This document shows, in pieces, positions 44,303-53,099 of a stretch of DNA of 64,000 bases. This DNA is from Bacteroidota bacterium (lineage in GTDB: Bacteria > Bacteroidota > Bacteroidia > Chitinophagales > LD1). A model generated the notes under the pieces. It had not been told where the DNA came from, ran no database searches, and worked only from the letters and a program-made list of their open reading frames with translations. The position numbers and the translations under genes are program-made. Numbering within the stretch: the stretch's first letter is position 1; the number at the start of each line of letters is the position of its first letter. The stretch is taken from NCBI GenBank assembly GCA_947475165.1, contig CANJLD010000002.1:124001-188000 (forward strand), read 5' to 3'.

Positions 44303-45421
44303 TTATTTGATGATTACATCAATCATTATACTTACCTGTCTGAATAAATCAATTAAAGAAAGCTTTGGAGTTACCCGCGCTACTTCCTGCACATGGCTTG
44401 CCAGCCCCGCAGAATAATATATAATAGCGGTAAGAGTAACAAGTAACAAAAGCAACTGATTTAAATCCATCACCATTTTTACCGTGCAGCGCTCGTAGCT
44501 TTCATTGCCTTGCTCGTCAGAAATTTTGAAACCGAAACTTTCATACATTTTCATTGCTCCCTCTAATTTTCTGCTTGTATCTAATTCCAGCGATTTTGCT
44601 TTTTTGCTTTTGGCGTAGTCGACTACTTTGTTCATGAGCAACCTGCCTATGCCGCGCGATTGAAAATTTTCGGTCACCGCCATTTTTAAAACCTCGAAAG
44701 TTTTGGACGAAGTTTTTTTCACGGCTACAGTTCCTACAACCTCATCCTTATAAAGAGCAAAAAATATTTCTCCGTCTTTGTCTATTATTTCTCTTTTCGG
44801 ATTGCTCAATACTTTTTCATCAACAGGTTCAACTGTGAAATATTTTTTCAGCCATTCAACATTCAATTTTTTGAAATCGTCTTTCAGTTTTGGAGAGTAA
44901 GTCACTATTTCAATTTCTTTTCTGAAATTTTTTGCGAGACGTTCATTCACTCTTTTATACATGCTTTTTAGTTCGAGCTGCTTTTCCATCTTTTCTATAA
45001 TGCCTAAAACGTCAGCACCGGATTCGCGTAAAAATTCACGGTTCGCAATTTCTATTTCAAGAAGAATTGGCTCAATACCCTCAAAAATGTTTTTGCCTTT
45101 TGCGGTTAATTGAATCAGTTTTCTGCGGGCATCTGCTTTATCTTTAATAAACACCACTAATTTTTTTTCCTGCATTTGTTCGGCAAACTGAATGATGGCC
45201 GGGTGAGTCAATTTTAAAAGATTTGACAATTCAATTACGCTCATGATTTCGTTGTGATATAGTGCGTATAGCATGGTAAACCACTTCGGCTCAAAGTCAA
45301 CTTTCATTTCTCGATAGATTTTTCCAACATCAGCCTGCAGCGATTCTGCCAATCTTTTCAATCGTGTGGCAAAAGCCAACTCGCCCAAATGCTTGATTAA
45401 ATCTGTTCCGGTTTTACTCAT
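44303..45421 (-). CDS. MarR-type regulator fused to GNAT acetyltransferase, with extra membrane segment
   Basis: 372 residues. A MarR winged helix (about 35-145; SVIELSNLLKLTHPAIIQFA then KKLVVFIKDKADARRKLIQL) is followed by a GNAT domain (about 170-320) with the acetyl-CoA loop FQSRGIGRLLMNKVVDYAKS near residue 245. MarR-GNAT fusions are known. The odd part is the C-terminal 50 residues after TVKMVMDL, where family members normally end: NQLLLLLVTLTAIIYYSAGL is a good membrane helix followed by an amphipathic tail. This may be a stop-codon loss or a real anchored form. Confidence 0.82.
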   Translation of the reverse strand: MSKTGTDLIKHLGELAFATRLKRLAESLQADVGKIYREMKVDFEPKWFTMLYALYHNEIMSVIELSNLLKLTHPAIIQFAEQMQEKKLVVFIKDKADARRKLIQLTAKGKNIFEGIEPILLEIEIANREFLRESGADVLGIIEKMEKQLELKSMYKRVNERLAKNFRKEIEIVTYSPKLKDDFKKLNVEWLKKYFTVEPVDEKVLSNPKREIIDKDGEIFFALYKDEVVGTVAVKKTSSKTFEVLKMAVTENFQSRGIGRLLMNKVVDYAKSKKAKSLELDTSRKLEGAMKMYESFGFKISDEQGNESYERCTVKMVMDLNQLLLLLVTLTAIIYYSAGLASHVQEVARVTPKLSLIDLFRQVSIMIDVIIK

Positions 45422-45525
45422 GAAGCTAAAATAAAAGTATTTATGTAAGTGGTTACATAATTAATAAATATTTTTCAAAAAGCTGCTGAGGACGAATCTT
45501 GTTACCGCTTTTTTATTTTCGCCTT

Positions 45526-46296
45526 ATGGATTACAGCATAGAAATTTTCGCCCACCCCGCTACCTGGATTAGTTTACTCACGCTTACCTTTCTTGAAATT
45601 GTTCTGGGCGTTGACAATATCATTTTCATTTCGCTGGTTGCCAATAAGCTACCGCAGCAGCAACGCAAGCGCGCGCGCAATGTGGGTTTGGTAATTGCAC
45701 TTGGAGTTAGAATAGTGTTACTCATGTTTCTTTCGTACATCATCGGACTTACCAAACCGCTTTTTACATTACCAATAGAAACGCTGTTGAGAGAAATGGG
45801 TTCTACCGAACCGGCAGTTTCAGCAGCCATAAGTTTTAAAGATTTGGTGTTGATTGTAGGGGGGCTGTTTCTGATTGCAAAATCAACTTCAGAGATTCAT
45901 GAAAAAGTGGGAGGTAAGCATGAAGAAAAAGCAGTAAAAGCAGGAACCGTTTTTTCTGCCGTTATTCTTCAGATTGTTTTGATAGATATTGTGTTTTCGT
46001 TCGATTCTATTTTGACCGCCATCGGTTTATCGAAACACCTAATGGTAATGATTGGAGCAGTAGTAATTTCCATTCTTATCATGATGGCATTCAGCGGAAA
46101 AATAAGTGACATTATTAATCGTTACCCAACCTTGCAAATGCTCGCGCTTTCATTTTTAATTTTGATTGGCTTTACGCTTACCCTTGAAGGATTTGATGTG
46201 CACATCAATAAAGGATTTATTTATGTAGCGGTGTTGTTCTCGCTTATTGTTGAGTTTATCAATATCAAAATGCGGAAGAAGAACCCGCATCATTAA
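45526..46296 (+). CDS. TerC-family membrane protein
   Basis: 256 residues from ATG 45526 (MDYSIEIFAHPATWISLLTL). Seven or so transmembrane helices, with the TerC acidic motif LGVDNIIFISL near residue 32 and a second, IVFSFDSILTAIG, near residue 160. These Asp residues are needed for metal handling in related proteins; TerC-type carriers are linked to manganese or metal export. The stop overlaps the stop of the convergent decayed anti-sigma gene (TTAA at 46293-46296). Confidence 0.9.
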   Translation: MDYSIEIFAHPATWISLLTLTFLEIVLGVDNIIFISLVANKLPQQQRKRARNVGLVIALGVRIVLLMFLSYIIGLTKPLFTLPIETLLREMGSTEPAVSAAISFKDLVLIVGGLFLIAKSTSEIHEKVGGKHEEKAVKAGTVFSAVILQIVLIDIVFSFDSILTAIGLSKHLMVMIGAVVISILIMMAFSGKISDIINRYPTLQMLALSFLILIGFTLTLEGFDVHINKGFIYVAVLFSLIVEFINIKMRKKNPHH

Positions 46297-47062
46297 ACAC
46301 TTCCCATCACATACATTTTCTCCAATGTAGGAGACGGCTTTCCGCCAAGCGGTTCAAGCGTAATGGCAAGGGCAGAAGCGTTTTGCACATTTTTCATTTC
46401 GACAATCGAACAATCTTTATTCAACACGCCCATATCAACCGGTTTGCCGTCTACTATTGCTCAAAGTTGAAACTGTTCGTTACTTGCTGTTTGTGGAAGC
46501 CCAGCGCAGTTAATAAAGGCAGAGCCGGTGGTTTTATTCCAATACACCACCGCTTTAGATGTTGGTGAGATTTGCAGGCCGTTCAAAATAATTTGCTGAT
46601 TGGATGGATTACTCAGAACGGTTAATTGTTGTTTAATGCTTTCGTTTTTTAGCTCACTGCAAATTTTGTTTGCTGGGCCAACACAGTTTGTTCCTGCTTC
46701 AACAGAGCCAACTCATTATTAGCACAACTAAATTTTGAGTAGAAATAAAAACTCGTTCCTGCAAAAGCAAAGATGAGCGCAACCGAAGCAGCGGCAGCAA
46801 AACGCATAACCGGACGTAGGTGAATTATAATGCTCTTAATATTTTCTTCTTCTAAATCCAGTTCTAAGCCAAAACCAATTCGCTTTTCAATTTATTCTTT
46901 AAGTTCCGGCTTAGGTTGGCGGGCTTGTGCAAAAGCAAATTCTTCGGTGTATTTCTTTGCCTTATCCAAACGGGGGTTATTCGTTTCAAATGTATTCCTT
47001 TCTTATCCGGTGGTTGAAAATAGTCAGAGCCGAAGGCCACCTCTGACGTTTTAACCCACATT
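46293..47062 (-). pseudogene. Decayed anti-sigma-K (RskA-like) factor
   Basis: Minus-strand text in three frames spells an RskA-like anti-sigma factor. AKKYTEEFAFAQARQPKPEL is followed by an in-frame stop, then RPVMRFAAAASVALIFAFAG is the transmembrane segment with NNELALLKQEQ after it, and the C-terminus ends LEKMYVMGSV before TAA at 46293. Intervening stops and frame changes show it is inactivated. The cognate sigma factor is not beside it; the ECF sigma at 53089 has a different type of partner. The rest of the gap to 47313 holds nothing recognisable. Confidence 0.75.
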
Positions 47063-47313
47063 ATGGAAAGAAAAGAACGATAATTTCAATTTAAGTTACG
47101 ATGCCGGTTTTAAATCGGATCACTTGTAAAACAAAAAACGACCCCGAAATGTTTAGTAATCCGAAACCGGTTGGTTATCGTAATTACATAGGGGAAGAAT
47201 ATTTTGTTGAATGTGGCGTTAGCTTGGTTCGTTTGTTTTTATGAACCGCACAAATTTTTTTCGTTTTATTTACCGCCATTGAAAATTTAGACTCACCAAT
47301 AGTATTTCCGCCT

Positions 47314-48498
47314 ATGCTTTTAAAAATTGTGCTTGCTGTTATTCTGCTTATAGTTTCTGCATTAGCCGCTTTGTATTTGCAGGTTTTTGTAATTGGCAAA
47401 AAGCGAAAACAATTAGTGTTTGATGAAGAGTATGAAAAGGTGCGCGCAAAAAATTATCCGCCACCGTTTCCGAACGGTTGGTTTAGTTTGGGAAGTTCGG
47501 ATAGTGTAAAGAAGGGGCAGGTAATTGAAGTAGATGCGTTGGGGCAAAAGTTTGCGGTGTTCAGGGGGGCTGATGGAAAAGTAGGTGTGCTGGATGTTTA
47601 TTGCCCGCACCTGAATGCCAACTTAGCGCATGGTTGTGTGAAGGGAAATAATCTGGTGTGTCCGTTTCACGCGTGGGAGTTTAAAGCCAATGGCAAGTGT
47701 GCACACATTCCTTACAGCGATAAAGTGCCGCAAGCCGCAGCTACAAAAAGCTGGATTGTGAAAGAGAATTGGGGAGTAATTATGGTTTGGTATCACGACA
47801 ATAACGAATTGCCAAGCTGGAATGCGGACGGACATTTTGAAGAAATTGCGGACTATAAATTTCATTGTAAAACAACGGAGGTACTGCGCATTCACCTGCA
47901 GGATTTTAATGAGAACGGTGCCGACCATGCACACTTTGCTTATGTGCACGACCTGCTCACCATTCCGTTTGTTAACCGGTGGGTGACGGTGAAGCATGTA
48001 TTGGATTTAAAATATGGCGAAGGCGATAAAAAGCATTTAGCATGGTTTACGGACTATGCCGATTTACATTGGAAAAAAAGCGGCAAAAAAATTGACCGTG
48101 CTGGAGGCAAAGCAGTAGTTACTTTTTTCGGACCGGGCTTTTTGGTGTTTAAGTTTGCTACCGAAATTGGCAATATGACTTTGGTAAAAACATTTACCCC
48201 GCTAGCGCAATTAAAAGTGCGGATGGAAGATTATGTATATGCCCCCAAAGGAACTTCGGGACTTGCCATTAAATATTTGTTGGGTGAAGCCACCACACAG
48301 TTTCATGATGACATTGCTATTTGGGAGCGGAAGAATTATGCCGTTAAACCATTGCTGGTAAAAGGCGATGGACCGATAATGAAAATGCGCGCATGGTATA
48401 GTCAGTTTTATACGGAGAAGAATGTTCCTGTTGTGGAAAGTGAACCGGTAGCCGTTTTTGAGAAAGAGGATTCCAAAGTTTCGGAAGTATTAGTTTAA
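47314..48498 (+). CDS. Rieske oxygenase similar to cholesterol 7-desaturase (Neverland/DAF-36 type)
   Basis: 394 residues. An N-terminal membrane helix (residues 2-25) precedes the Rieske [2Fe-2S] domain with CPHLNANLAHG and CPFHAWEFKANGKC (C-x-H and C-x-x-H, about residues 97-125). The catalytic mononuclear iron region NENGADHAHFAYVHDL follows near residue 210. The overall layout, including NGWFSLGSSDSVKKGQ and the final FYTEKN region, matches metazoan Neverland and DAF-36 sterol 7-desaturases as I recall them. Substrate in a bacterium is unknown; sterols or hopanoid-like lipids are guesses. Its stop overlaps the ABC-F gene stop. Confidence 0.82.
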   Translation: MLLKIVLAVILLIVSALAALYLQVFVIGKKRKQLVFDEEYEKVRAKNYPPPFPNGWFSLGSSDSVKKGQVIEVDALGQKFAVFRGADGKVGVLDVYCPHLNANLAHGCVKGNNLVCPFHAWEFKANGKCAHIPYSDKVPQAAATKSWIVKENWGVIMVWYHDNNELPSWNADGHFEEIADYKFHCKTTEVLRIHLQDFNENGADHAHFAYVHDLLTIPFVNRWVTVKHVLDLKYGEGDKKHLAWFTDYADLHWKKSGKKIDRAGGKAVVTFFGPGFLVFKFATEIGNMTLVKTFTPLAQLKVRMEDYVYAPKGTSGLAIKYLLGEATTQFHDDIAIWERKNYAVKPLLVKGDGPIMKMRAWYSQFYTEKNVPVVESEPVAVFEKEDSKVSEVLV

Positions 48499-50417
48499 AG
48501 TTGCCCGCTCAACTTCTCCCAATTACTCATTTCTGCTTCCAGCAGTTTTTTCAGTTGCTCGTAATTGGAAAAGAAAGAAGGGTCTTTGGTAAGTTCACGA
48601 AACTGCGATTGGTCGGCAAGGTTTTTATCGGTTTCAGCAATTTTGGTTTCAAGTTCCGAAATGCGCTGTTCGCTTTTTTCTATTTCACTTTTAATCTTCT
48701 TCAATTCTTTCTCACGGTCTTTGCTTACATCTTGCGTCTTCACTTCTGATTTCTGATTTCTGACCTCTACTTTCTTTACTTCATCTTTCTTCGCCAGCAT
48801 GCGCATATCTTCCAACTGTTTCTTCTCCAAGAAATCGTTGATATCGCCAATGTGTTCTTTAATACCATCTTTAGTAAACTCAAAAGTTTTGGTAGTAAGG
48901 TCGTGAAGAAAATCGCGGTCGTGCGAAACTATGATTACGGTTCCGTCAAATGCCTTAATAGCACTCTTCAAAATCTCCTTACTCATTATATCTAAGTGGT
49001 TGGTAGGCTCATCTAGCACTAGGAAATTTCTTGGCTCCAAAATCATTTTGCAAAGTGCAAGGCGACCTTTCTCTCCACCGCTCAATACTTTTACCTTCTT
49101 AAATACATCATCGCCTTTAAAAAGAAATGCTCCGAGCATATCGCGAAGCTTGGTGCGAATATCACCGGTGGCAACGCGGTCTACTACTTCAAGTGCGGTA
49201 TCTTTTCCGTCCATGCTATCGGCAGCGTGCTGCGCGTAGTAACCAACGGTTACATTATGACCGAGTGTAAATGTTCCTTCGTGGCTAAGACCATCAACCA
49301 AAATTCTTGTGAGCGTGGTTTTACCCATTCCGTTTTTTCCAACGAATGCAATTTTCTCTCCGCGGTCAATCTGAAAACTTTGATTGGTTATTACTTTTTT
49401 ATCGCCAAACGCTTTAGAAATATTCTTTGCTTCAACAACAACTTTGCCGCTGGCCTGCGCGTGAGGAAAACGAAGATTCATGGCAGAAGCATCTTCTTCT
49501 TCCACTTCAATAATGTCCATCTTATCTAACTTCTTAATAAGCGACTGAGCAAATGTTGCTTTACTCGCTTTAGCGCGGAACCGGTCGATGTTGCGTTCTA
49601 TCTGCGCAATTTCGCGGTCCTGATTTTTCTTGGCTCCAATAATTTGTTCGCGCCTTTCTTTGCGCAGTTCAATATACTTGGTGTAAGGTGCGTTGTAATC
49701 GTCAATAGTTCCATTGCCCACTTCAATGGTGCGGTTGGTAATGTTATCGAGAAAACTTCTATCGTGGCTTACCATGATAATGGCACCCGGATAATCTTTC
49801 AAAAATTTTTCGAGCCAGAGAACCGACTCAATATCTAAGTGATTGGTTGGCTCATCGAGCAAAACTAAATCGGGTTTTGCCAAAAGAATTTTTGCCAACT
49901 CCACACGCATCTGCCATCCACCACTCAGCGTTTTCATTTCCTTATCAAAATCTGCCGGGTCAAAACCAAGCCCTTTCAACACGCGCTCGGTTTGTTCTTC
50001 TACTCCATAACCACCGTGCATTTCTATCTGATGTTCTACTTCGCCCAGCCGTTCAATCAGCTCCATGTACGATTCGCTTTCGTAATCGGTACGTGTTTCC
50101 ATCTGGTGCATAATTTCTTCCTTCTCGGTGTTGTATTGCACTACCAACTCAAAAGCTTTTTTGGTTTCTTCCATCACCGTCAAATTCGACTGCGAGTGAA
50201 GTTCCTGCGGCAGGTAACCAATAACCGTTCCTTTCGGATACATGATATTGCCGCCATCAATTTGCTGAAGACCTTTCAACACCTTGAGCATGGTTGATTT
50301 ACCGGCACCGTTGCGACCGGTGAGACCAATCTTGTCGTTGTCGTTTATCAGAAAAGATACTCCACCGAACATTACGCGTCCGCTGAAATGAAGTTCAATA
50401 TTGGATACAGCTATCAT
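48495..50417 (-). CDS. ABC-F family ATPase
   Basis: 640 residues with two ABC nucleotide-binding domains and no membrane part. The first has Walker A GRNGAGKSTMLKVLKGLQQI (near residue 35) with the LSGGWQMRVELAKILLAKPD signature, the second GKNGMGKTTLTRIL (near 365) with VLSGGEKGRLALCKMI, and both have Walker B LLDEPTNHLDI/VLDEPTNHLDI. A charged C-terminal coiled coil includes a RNQKSEVKTQDVSKDRE segment coded by a simple repeat. ABC-F proteins act on the ribosome; the exact role (translation factor, or resistance) is not predictable. Confidence 0.94.
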   Translation of the reverse strand: MIAVSNIELHFSGRVMFGGVSFLINDNDKIGLTGRNGAGKSTMLKVLKGLQQIDGGNIMYPKGTVIGYLPQELHSQSNLTVMEETKKAFELVVQYNTEKEEIMHQMETRTDYESESYMELIERLGEVEHQIEMHGGYGVEEQTERVLKGLGFDPADFDKEMKTLSGGWQMRVELAKILLAKPDLVLLDEPTNHLDIESVLWLEKFLKDYPGAIIMVSHDRSFLDNITNRTIEVGNGTIDDYNAPYTKYIELRKERREQIIGAKKNQDREIAQIERNIDRFRAKASKATFAQSLIKKLDKMDIIEVEEEDASAMNLRFPHAQASGKVVVEAKNISKAFGDKKVITNQSFQIDRGEKIAFVGKNGMGKTTLTRILVDGLSHEGTFTLGHNVTVGYYAQHAADSMDGKDTALEVVDRVATGDIRTKLRDMLGAFLFKGDDVFKKVKVLSGGEKGRLALCKMILEPRNFLVLDEPTNHLDIMSKEILKSAIKAFDGTVIIVSHDRDFLHDLTTKTFEFTKDGIKEHIGDINDFLEKKQLEDMRMLAKKDEVKKVEVRNQKSEVKTQDVSKDREKELKKIKSEIEKSEQRISELETKIAETDKNLADQSQFRELTKDPSFFSNYEQLKKLLEAEMSNWEKLSGQL

Positions 50418-50505
50418 AAGAGGGCGCGAAAGTAAGATAAAGCAGGCAGAATTTTACTATATCGTTTAATGCCGAAATATTACCTTCGGAACAAATTACC
50501 ATACC

Positions 50506-51222
50506 ATGAGTAACGAAGAAATTGCCCAACTTAGAGCTAATAATGAGCGTTTAGCTAAGATTATAGACATAGTTGTGGAGCAGAATGAGCTCCTTAAGCT
50601 TGAAAATGCCTTCCTTAAGAAAGCGTTGACACCTAAAGACATGATTAATTCCTTTGCTAAAATTGGCGTAGCCCTTAAAGACAAAGAAAATGCCCTTGTT
50701 AAGCTAGACGGAGGGCTTCGTACTGGTACGAACGACCCTGTAAGTTTTAAGGAGGGCAATAATAACGTTGCCGAAGGGATAGCAAACATTAAGGAAGGCA
50801 ATAATAATGATACGACAGGCAGAGTAAATAATAGCCAAGGCATTAATAACAATGCGGGAGGTATGGTAGAAGCTGACAAAGCCAGTAACAACATTACCGA
50901 AACAATGCTGCAAACTATTGAACCCACTAATGAAATTATTGGAGCATTAGAAAAAGAACTCCGGGCATCCGGTTACAATAGAGTAAGCCATAGCGGAGTA
51001 AACAATGCCGCAAAACTTATAATTCACTTCTACAACAAAGGCGATGGAAGCTATCCGCAGTTGAAAAAGATAACCGGTCACTCCACCGATGGTATTGCCA
51101 AGTTTATTATGAGCATGAAAAAACGCGGATGGATACACCGGTACGGTTTTCAGCAGTTTGGTTTAACCGAGAACGGTGTAGCGTTGATTAAACAGGCACT
51201 GACGAAAAGCAGGGAAAACTGA
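50506..51222 (+). CDS. Coiled-coil / winged-helix protein containing array A3
   Basis: 238 residues. Residues 1-45 form a coiled coil (IAQLRANNERLAKIIDIVVE). The middle, about 65-134, is made of seven-residue repeats such as SFKEGNN, NVAEGIA, NIKEGNN, NDTTGRV and NNSQGIN. Residues about 150-235 look like a winged helix (YPQLKKITGHSTDGIAKFIM then GWIHRYGFQQFGLTENGVAL). The middle part is the coding reading of a 21-bp array. No family name known. A possible -7 element, TACCTTCG, with one mismatch, lies upstream near 50480-50487. It may be related in type to the HTH proteins at 2982 and 31910. Confidence 0.8.
   Translation: MSNEEIAQLRANNERLAKIIDIVVEQNELLKLENAFLKKALTPKDMINSFAKIGVALKDKENALVKLDGGLRTGTNDPVSFKEGNNNVAEGIANIKEGNNNDTTGRVNNSQGINNNAGGMVEADKASNNITETMLQTIEPTNEIIGALEKELRASGYNRVSHSGVNNAAKLIIHFYNKGDGSYPQLKKITGHSTDGIAKFIMSMKKRGWIHRYGFQQFGLTENGVALIKQALTKSREN
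50698..50907 (+). repeat. Coding 21-bp tandem repeat array A3 (10 units)
   Basis: Ten 21-bp units inside the 50506 gene. Cores at 50698, 50740, 50761, 50782, 50803, 50824, 50845, 50866 and 50887 read GTTAAG, GTAAGT, AATAAC, GCAAAC, AATAAT, GTAAAT, AATAAC, GTAGAA and AACAAC; the unit at 50719 is weak. They resemble the RTRARY core of arrays A1, A2 and A4. Alternate units begin with AATAA and with GTAA, so a 42-bp higher-order period is also visible. The frame is kept, with a seven-residue protein repeat. Confidence 0.8.
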
Positions 51223-51272
51223 TTTTGCTTTTTCCGTTTTTGATTTAGATTCGCCCTCGAAAATTTACAACT

Positions 51273-51503
51273 ATGAGCAAAGTAATTGCAGGCATTTTTA
51301 CCATCGTAGGCGGATTGCTTACCCTTTATTTCACTTTCGTAATGCAAAACTCGTCATACAATTTAGAGTATAACGACCCGAAACTGCACATGAGCATGTT
51401 TCAAACCGGAGACTTTATTCCATTGGTGTTAGGCATTTTACTACTTACCGTTGGTTTAATTTTCTTTTTTGTAGCAAGAGAATCTAATCCGAATATTAAG
51501 TAA
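51273..51503 (+). CDS. Small membrane protein
   Basis: 76 residues, two predicted membrane helices (about 2-22 and 51-70) with a polar loop (NSSYNLEYNDPKLHMSMFQT). Ends with VARESNPNIK. No known motif. It begins 50 bp after the coiled-coil/winged-helix gene, and the two may be co-transcribed. Function unknown. Confidence 0.65.
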   Translation: MSKVIAGIFTIVGGLLTLYFTFVMQNSSYNLEYNDPKLHMSMFQTGDFIPLVLGILLLTVGLIFFFVARESNPNIK

Positions 51504-51504
51504 T

Positions 51505-51623
51505 AACAGCCACCCCTAAATCCCCTAAAGGGGACGTAGAGGTAATCCAATAAAAAGCGCGTTCAGATATTTTCTGAACGCGCTTTGCATTTTAGCCCCC
51601 TTTAGGGGGTTGGGGTGGCTGTT
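51505..51623. repeat. Composite inverted repeat around a terminator
   Basis: AACAGCCACCCCTAAATCCC and CTAAAGGGG on the left face TTTAGGGGGTTGGGGTGGCTGTT-type text (51601-51623) on the right, an inverted pair of the same interspersed element. Between them is a strong hairpin with arms AAAGCGCGTTCAGA (51554-51567) and TCTGAACGCGCTTT (51573-51586), a terminator-like stem. The whole could fold into one long structure and end the two convergent genes. Confidence 0.75.
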
Positions 51624-51626
51624 GTT

Positions 51627-53099
51627 TTAGAACTGATACCTAAACCCACCGGTTAAACCAAAATTATACTTGCGCTTATCCTGCACACCAATTTTTTGCA
51701 GACTCATATAGAACATGGGCTCGGCAAAAAGGAGGAAATGTTTTTTAGCCACATACTCAAAACCAGCACCGGCATAAAAAGAAGCATAGTAACGTTTAGC
51801 TTTATTAATAGAGAAATCTTTTGTGCTGGTTTCGCCACCGGCGCTTAACGCATCTGCTGATTTGTTATTTACGTCAAAGCTTGTTTGATAAGGAAGAGAA
51901 GAAGGGTCGAAGAGATTATTGGGAATAGAGGCAATTCCTGTATCGGTTGGCATACTATAGCTAAATGTTTCTTTCAGTTTAATATAATTGATAATACCGG
52001 TGTTTATGTAAAAACGGAAATTATTTTTTACCACCGGATAAACTTTAATACCAATAGGAATAGCCAACTCGGTAATATGCGAAGTGTAATTGGTTGGTGC
52101 TACTGCAAACGAAACTGTTTTAGGTTGATAAACTTTGAAAGAAGTTTGCGAAAACAGAATGGAATTAGTAATGGCAATACGATTGATAAAAAGAAAATCG
52201 TGCGTTAAGCCAACCATATAGGAAGGTTGTGAATAGAATAAGGCGGAACGTTTTGGCACATTAGGGATAGTTTCTTGCTTGCCTAAAGTTGTTCCGGTAA
52301 CATTTGCCAGCACACCAATCGAATAATTGAAAATCTTTTTCTTCTGCTTAAGCAAAACGTCTTCTTCTTTTTTATCGAAAGAAGTAGTTGCATTTTCAGA
52401 AACATAACCAAGCAGTGATGCTTCCATTCGGTTTAATCTGATATTTTCTTCTGAAGACGCTTTTGCAGCAGCACTCAGCATTTCCATTTCGTTTTGAATA
52501 GGTGTTATCGGATGCGAGTTGCGAGTAGCTGGTTTGTGATTTGCTGTTTGTTGTTTGCTGTTGTGTTGTTGCTTATTGCTTATTGCCAATTGCTTCTTTC
52601 CTTTCGAAAATACATTGGTGCGCGGATGACGCGGATTAAATGGATTCACACGGATAGATGCAATTAAACTTTTGTTCTTTGTATTTTCTGATTTTGTATT
52701 GCGCGCCTTAATTGAATTTATTTCCGATTTCTGATTTCTGATTTCTGATTTCGCTACCGGGGCATTTACTTTTAGCTTTTCACTTTTCACTTTTACTTTC
52801 TCCGGCTCATTGCCACTGCTCACTACCGCTATTGTATTTCCCGTTGTCTGCGGTCTATCGTCTGTCGTCTCAATGGCTAACTGCTTATCATCTTCCTCCA
52901 TTAAATACAAACTCCAGCCTATACTGCCTACCGCTAATACTAATACCGCAGCTACACCACCGGTCCACCACCAAAAAAATCCTCTGCGCTTTTTCTTTTT
53001 ATCCAGCATGGCTTCCATCTGCTCCCACGCCTGCGGGTCGAACGGAAACTCGGTGCTGCTGAGTTTATCGCGCAATTGTTTATCGCTGTTATTTTCCAT
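51627..53099 (-). CDS. Membrane-anchored partner of the ECF sigma factor with repeat-derived linker
   Basis: About 490 residues from ATG 53099 (MENNSDKQLRDKLSSTEF). Residues 1-40 look like a cytoplasmic sigma-binding segment, a transmembrane helix is at about 43-66, then a long linker, then a C-terminal beta-barrel-like outer-membrane protein domain ending in GFRYQF. The linker (about 70-210) is built largely from simple-repeat text: DDRPQTTGN, KVKSEKLKV, SEIRNQKSEI, ISNKQQHNSKQQTANHKP. It follows the sigma gene with an overlap of a few bases. The arrangement suggests an anti-sigma or signalling protein; that is inference. Confidence 0.75.
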   Translation of the reverse strand: MENNSDKQLRDKLSSTEFPFDPQAWEQMEAMLDKKKKRRGFFWWWTGGVAAVLVLAVGSIGWSLYLMEEDDKQLAIETTDDRPQTTGNTIAVVSSGNEPEKVKVKSEKLKVNAPVAKSEIRNQKSEINSIKARNTKSENTKNKSLIASIRVNPFNPRHPRTNVFSKGKKQLAISNKQQHNSKQQTANHKPATRNSHPITPIQNEMEMLSAAAKASSEENIRLNRMEASLLGYVSENATTSFDKKEEDVLLKQKKKIFNYSIGVLANVTGTTLGKQETIPNVPKRSALFYSQPSYMVGLTHDFLFINRIAITNSILFSQTSFKVYQPKTVSFAVAPTNYTSHITELAIPIGIKVYPVVKNNFRFYINTGIINYIKLKETFSYSMPTDTGIASIPNNLFDPSSLPYQTSFDVNNKSADALSAGGETSTKDFSINKAKRYYASFYAGAGFEYVAKKHFLLFAEPMFYMSLQKIGVQDKRKYNFGLTGGFRYQF

